Origin: Trifolium pratense
Taxonomy: Eukaryota; Streptophyta; Magnoliopsida; Fabales; Fabaceae
Length of the DNA stretch: 64,000 bases
Direction of reading: 5' to 3'
Assembly (NCBI RefSeq): GCF_020283565.1
Contig: NC_060060.1
Location: forward strand, 19,840,001-19,904,000
Of the stretch, positions 61,373 to 64,000 are shown piece after piece. A model generated the notes under the pieces. That model saw nothing but the letters and a program-made list of their open reading frames with translations. It did no database searches and was not told where the DNA came from. The stretch's first letter is position 1. Every line of letters starts with the position of its first letter. The position numbers and the translations under genes were made by a program.

Positions 61373-61864
61373 TATTTACCTGGTAAAATTTTCTTTAGGG
61401 CTCTTGGAGATCTTAGCATGAGAAAGAATTTAATTGTTTTAATTTGTTGAAACCCTTGTGACTTAATCGAGGCTGTGAGATCAACACTGATGCTAAAAAC
61501 AAGCTCTGTAATGAGACTGGGAAGAAGTGAATAATCGATTTTTCATATCCATGAGAACAACAAACTATGCAATTAAAGTCCTGCATATGGAGTTTGTTGG
61601 TTGATGGCTCTCAAAACCCTTTCTTTTCTTCCCACAAAAAAAGAATTTCTTTCTCCCACAAAAAGAATCAATGGCAAACACCCATTTAATGATTATTGTT
61701 TTTCAACTACGATTGAAGCAAATGAATAATTATTGTTTTATTTCTAAGATTAATTCTATTGAACAGTTGAAACACTTATGAATGTCGCGGAGAAAAATGT
61801 GAATCAACTGTGGTAACTATTAATAAAATTACATGTGCTTATTTGATCTAACGGTTAAGATAAA

Positions 61865-62045
61865 TGGTACATAACATATTAAATTTATTGAAAAGAGAAA
61901 GTGTGTGCAAAAAAAAAAAAAAAAAATTTTAGTGAATTAAAATAAGGGTATAATAGAAAGATAAGATGCAAAAATATATTTTCTTAATTTCTTATTTTTT
62001 TTTTCTTTTTCTAAAACGACAAGTAATTTGAAACGAATAAAGTAT
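61865..62045. repeat. Diverged partial copy of the 60275-60605 MITE
   Basis: ACATATTAAATTTATTGAAA, GAGAAAGTGTGTGCAAAAAA, TAAGGGTATAATAGAAAGAT and AAAACGACAAGTAATTTGAA match the order of the intact element. The left end is missing. Confidence 0.6.
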
Positions 62046-62242
62046 CGAAGAAAAAATCAATTAAAATTAAAAACTGCGGCATGTTGGATATGAACACAGG
62101 TCACTTCAATCACAAGTAGAGCTCCATTACCATTGAGACACACATAACAGTGTTATTTAAACTAACGCCGGTAATATGTATATATATACCATACTACGTA
62201 ACAAAAATATGTATACATATATTTATATACCTATTAAAAATG

Positions 62243-62246
<4 letters not shown>

Positions 62247-62298
<52 letters not shown>
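62247..62298. repeat. (TA)n microsatellite
   Basis: About 52 bp of pure TA repeat. Confidence 0.9.
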
Positions 62299-62300
<2 letters not shown>

Positions 62301-64000
62301 ATAATAATGTAATGCATAACCACTTCTTGCATGGGTCCGTCTCATGAGGGGGTTATTTATCCGCTACTGGTGGTGCATTGTAAGATACATTGAACGGGGG
62401 GTTTCATTTGAGGACGATAGAGGTGTTGATGAATTATGACTGACCTGAACAAGTAAAATGGAATTGTTTCAATGGCGAGGTTAATTGACTATGGTAACTT
62501 TGAGTCTCAGGTACAAAGGTATATGTAAAAAATTTAGCACTCCAACACCAAGTGAGTAAATTAGTATTATGTTAAATTCTTATTAGTTGTTGAGGTCATG
62601 TGCTCTCTAAGACGTGTGTGTCTCGGTCTTGGAGTAGTTATTTCATTATTAGTGGCATGTATTTGGGTCACATTTGCTTACCCCAATTTTTAAATAAACA
62701 CAAGTACAAATAAAAAAATGGAATTCTAAAAACGGGGGACCTGACCACCGATACTGCTTTCCACAGCCACAAAAATTGTCAAACACAAATCACATTGCTT
62801 TTTGAAATATCAACCCCCCCTATAAAAACCTTCAATCAAAGTACCAAACAAACCATATGAGAGCAAATATGATCCACCTAACCAAAGCACATTTCCGTTC
62901 AACCAAAAAGTATAAACATATTTATGGCTGAGGTAACGATGAATATTTGCTTCAATACTTGGAAAAAGTTTGATTACGCGATATAGAATCCTCAAAGGAC
63001 TATTAACTTAATTAACCAAATCCATTTTCATAAGTAAATTATCTAATTAACTAATTCTTTTAAAAACGCTAGCAAAATCACAATTCACAAACCCAACAAA
63101 TAGGAAAGGCATGTGGGTGGCCGTTGGTTGGACCCTGGTGGTAAGTTGTCACCGCCGAAGCAATTTTACGGGGAGGAGGAAAAAGCAAAAAGCGGTATAA
63201 GTTTAGATACGTGTTACACACATCCCTTTAAGTATTAGGTTTGTATTCACAATCGGGGTGCCATTTCAATCGGTGGTACATTCTATTGAACTCATCATAC
63301 ACTGTATGTAAAAAACTTTCTGTATTTAGTTAGAATATAACAATAAATTATAAGAATATCAATATCATAAAAAAGAATTAACTTTGTAATTCAACTAAAT
63401 TTGAGATCGTAAAAAAACTAAACTAGAATTGGAGATTTGCACAAAATGTTATTCCTATAGTTGGGTATCAGTAATATCCTTTGTGTGCATAGTAATAATT
63501 CAAGTCAAGACAAATTCCGAAGTATTAAAGCAAATGCTTTCGTAATGATAATAAGTTACAGGCTAGAACCAAGTACAACGGATTAACCCAAATTTTACAT
63601 TCTCAGAGGATAAACACTAAAGCACAAGATATTGGGAACTATAAAAGTTAAATTAATCCATCACTACATTTGCACTAATAGCCGAGTGAGAAGGAATGAA
63701 AAGAAACACAAAAAACTAAAGATAGGTTTAGTTTATAGGACTAGACATGCAATTGGATATATATCAAATCTAAAGATAGGTTTTGATATAATGTCAGAAT
63801 TCTTAATAGATTAATCCCAAATAAAACCCAAAAAACTACCTTGACTATCAAAACAAAAAAGCTACCTCAAAGTATTATTGGCAATAGTACTTTAATGGAT
63901 CAGGCCATAAGACGTATTTGATAATACGCGCGACCTACAATTTGGAGTGAAAAAATAATCCATTGTCATATCAATGATTGTTGTAATAGATAAATAAAAA
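62299..64000. other. Right-edge region without recognised genes
   Basis: AT-rich throughout. Only short, unconvincing open frames; no RNA gene, element or coding similarity recognised on either strand. Confidence 0.45.

Overview
This is nuclear DNA of a flowering plant, most likely a papilionoid legume close to Medicago. The evidence is spliced plant genes with GT/AG introns, an AT-rich background, an exopolysaccharide-receptor-like LysM receptor kinase of the legume EPR3/LYK10 type, and Stowaway, Mutator, SINE, LINE, Copia and LTR relics with legume-like sequence. The species call is an inference. I rebuilt the exon structures by hand from splice sites and reading phase.

Genes, left to right. 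(1) First exon of a class III peroxidase (-, 314-640), whose remainder lies off the left edge. (2) A complete ten-exon LysM receptor-like kinase (+, 3297-7741, 615 aa). A tRNA-Val(AAC) lies antisense in its second intron and looks retroposed. (3) A complete eleven-exon AP-1 clathrin adaptor mu subunit (+, 10049-14303, 428 aa). (4) A complete five-exon tryptophan aminotransferase of the TAA1/TAR group (-, 15204-17972, 399 aa), with a 2-kb solo LTR about 32 bp upstream of its start codon. (5) A paralogous promoter-plus-first-exon fragment of a lipase (-, 24744-24947), then the complete eight-exon alpha/beta-hydrolase lipase (-, 26505-29641, 461 aa). (6) A decayed, internally duplicated OB-fold (DUF223/RPA1-like) sequence (+, 34006-34914).

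From about 38 kb rightwards the window is mostly mobile DNA. It holds truncated LINE 3' ends, a 2.6-kb 5'-truncated LINE with a target-site duplication (40901-43474), and two related 9-bp-TSD elements. One of these is interrupted by a Mutator-like element with about 260-bp inverted repeats (46075-47231). There is also a Copia element with apparently identical 481-bp LTRs around a ruined interior (47767-53623), a reverse-transcriptase pseudogene (56255-57800) and several MITEs. No host gene is recognisable after about 38 kb.

The genes do not form an operon or an obvious shared pathway. The receptor (surface glycan perception), the aminotransferase (indole-3-pyruvate auxin route) and the adaptor (trans-Golgi sorting) are simply neighbours. 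The strongest unusual signals are the solo LTR in the auxin gene leader, with its 22-unit covarying minisatellite; the tRNA retrocopy inside the receptor gene; the nested Mutator-type insertions; and the Copia element that appears to have moved recently without its own enzymes.
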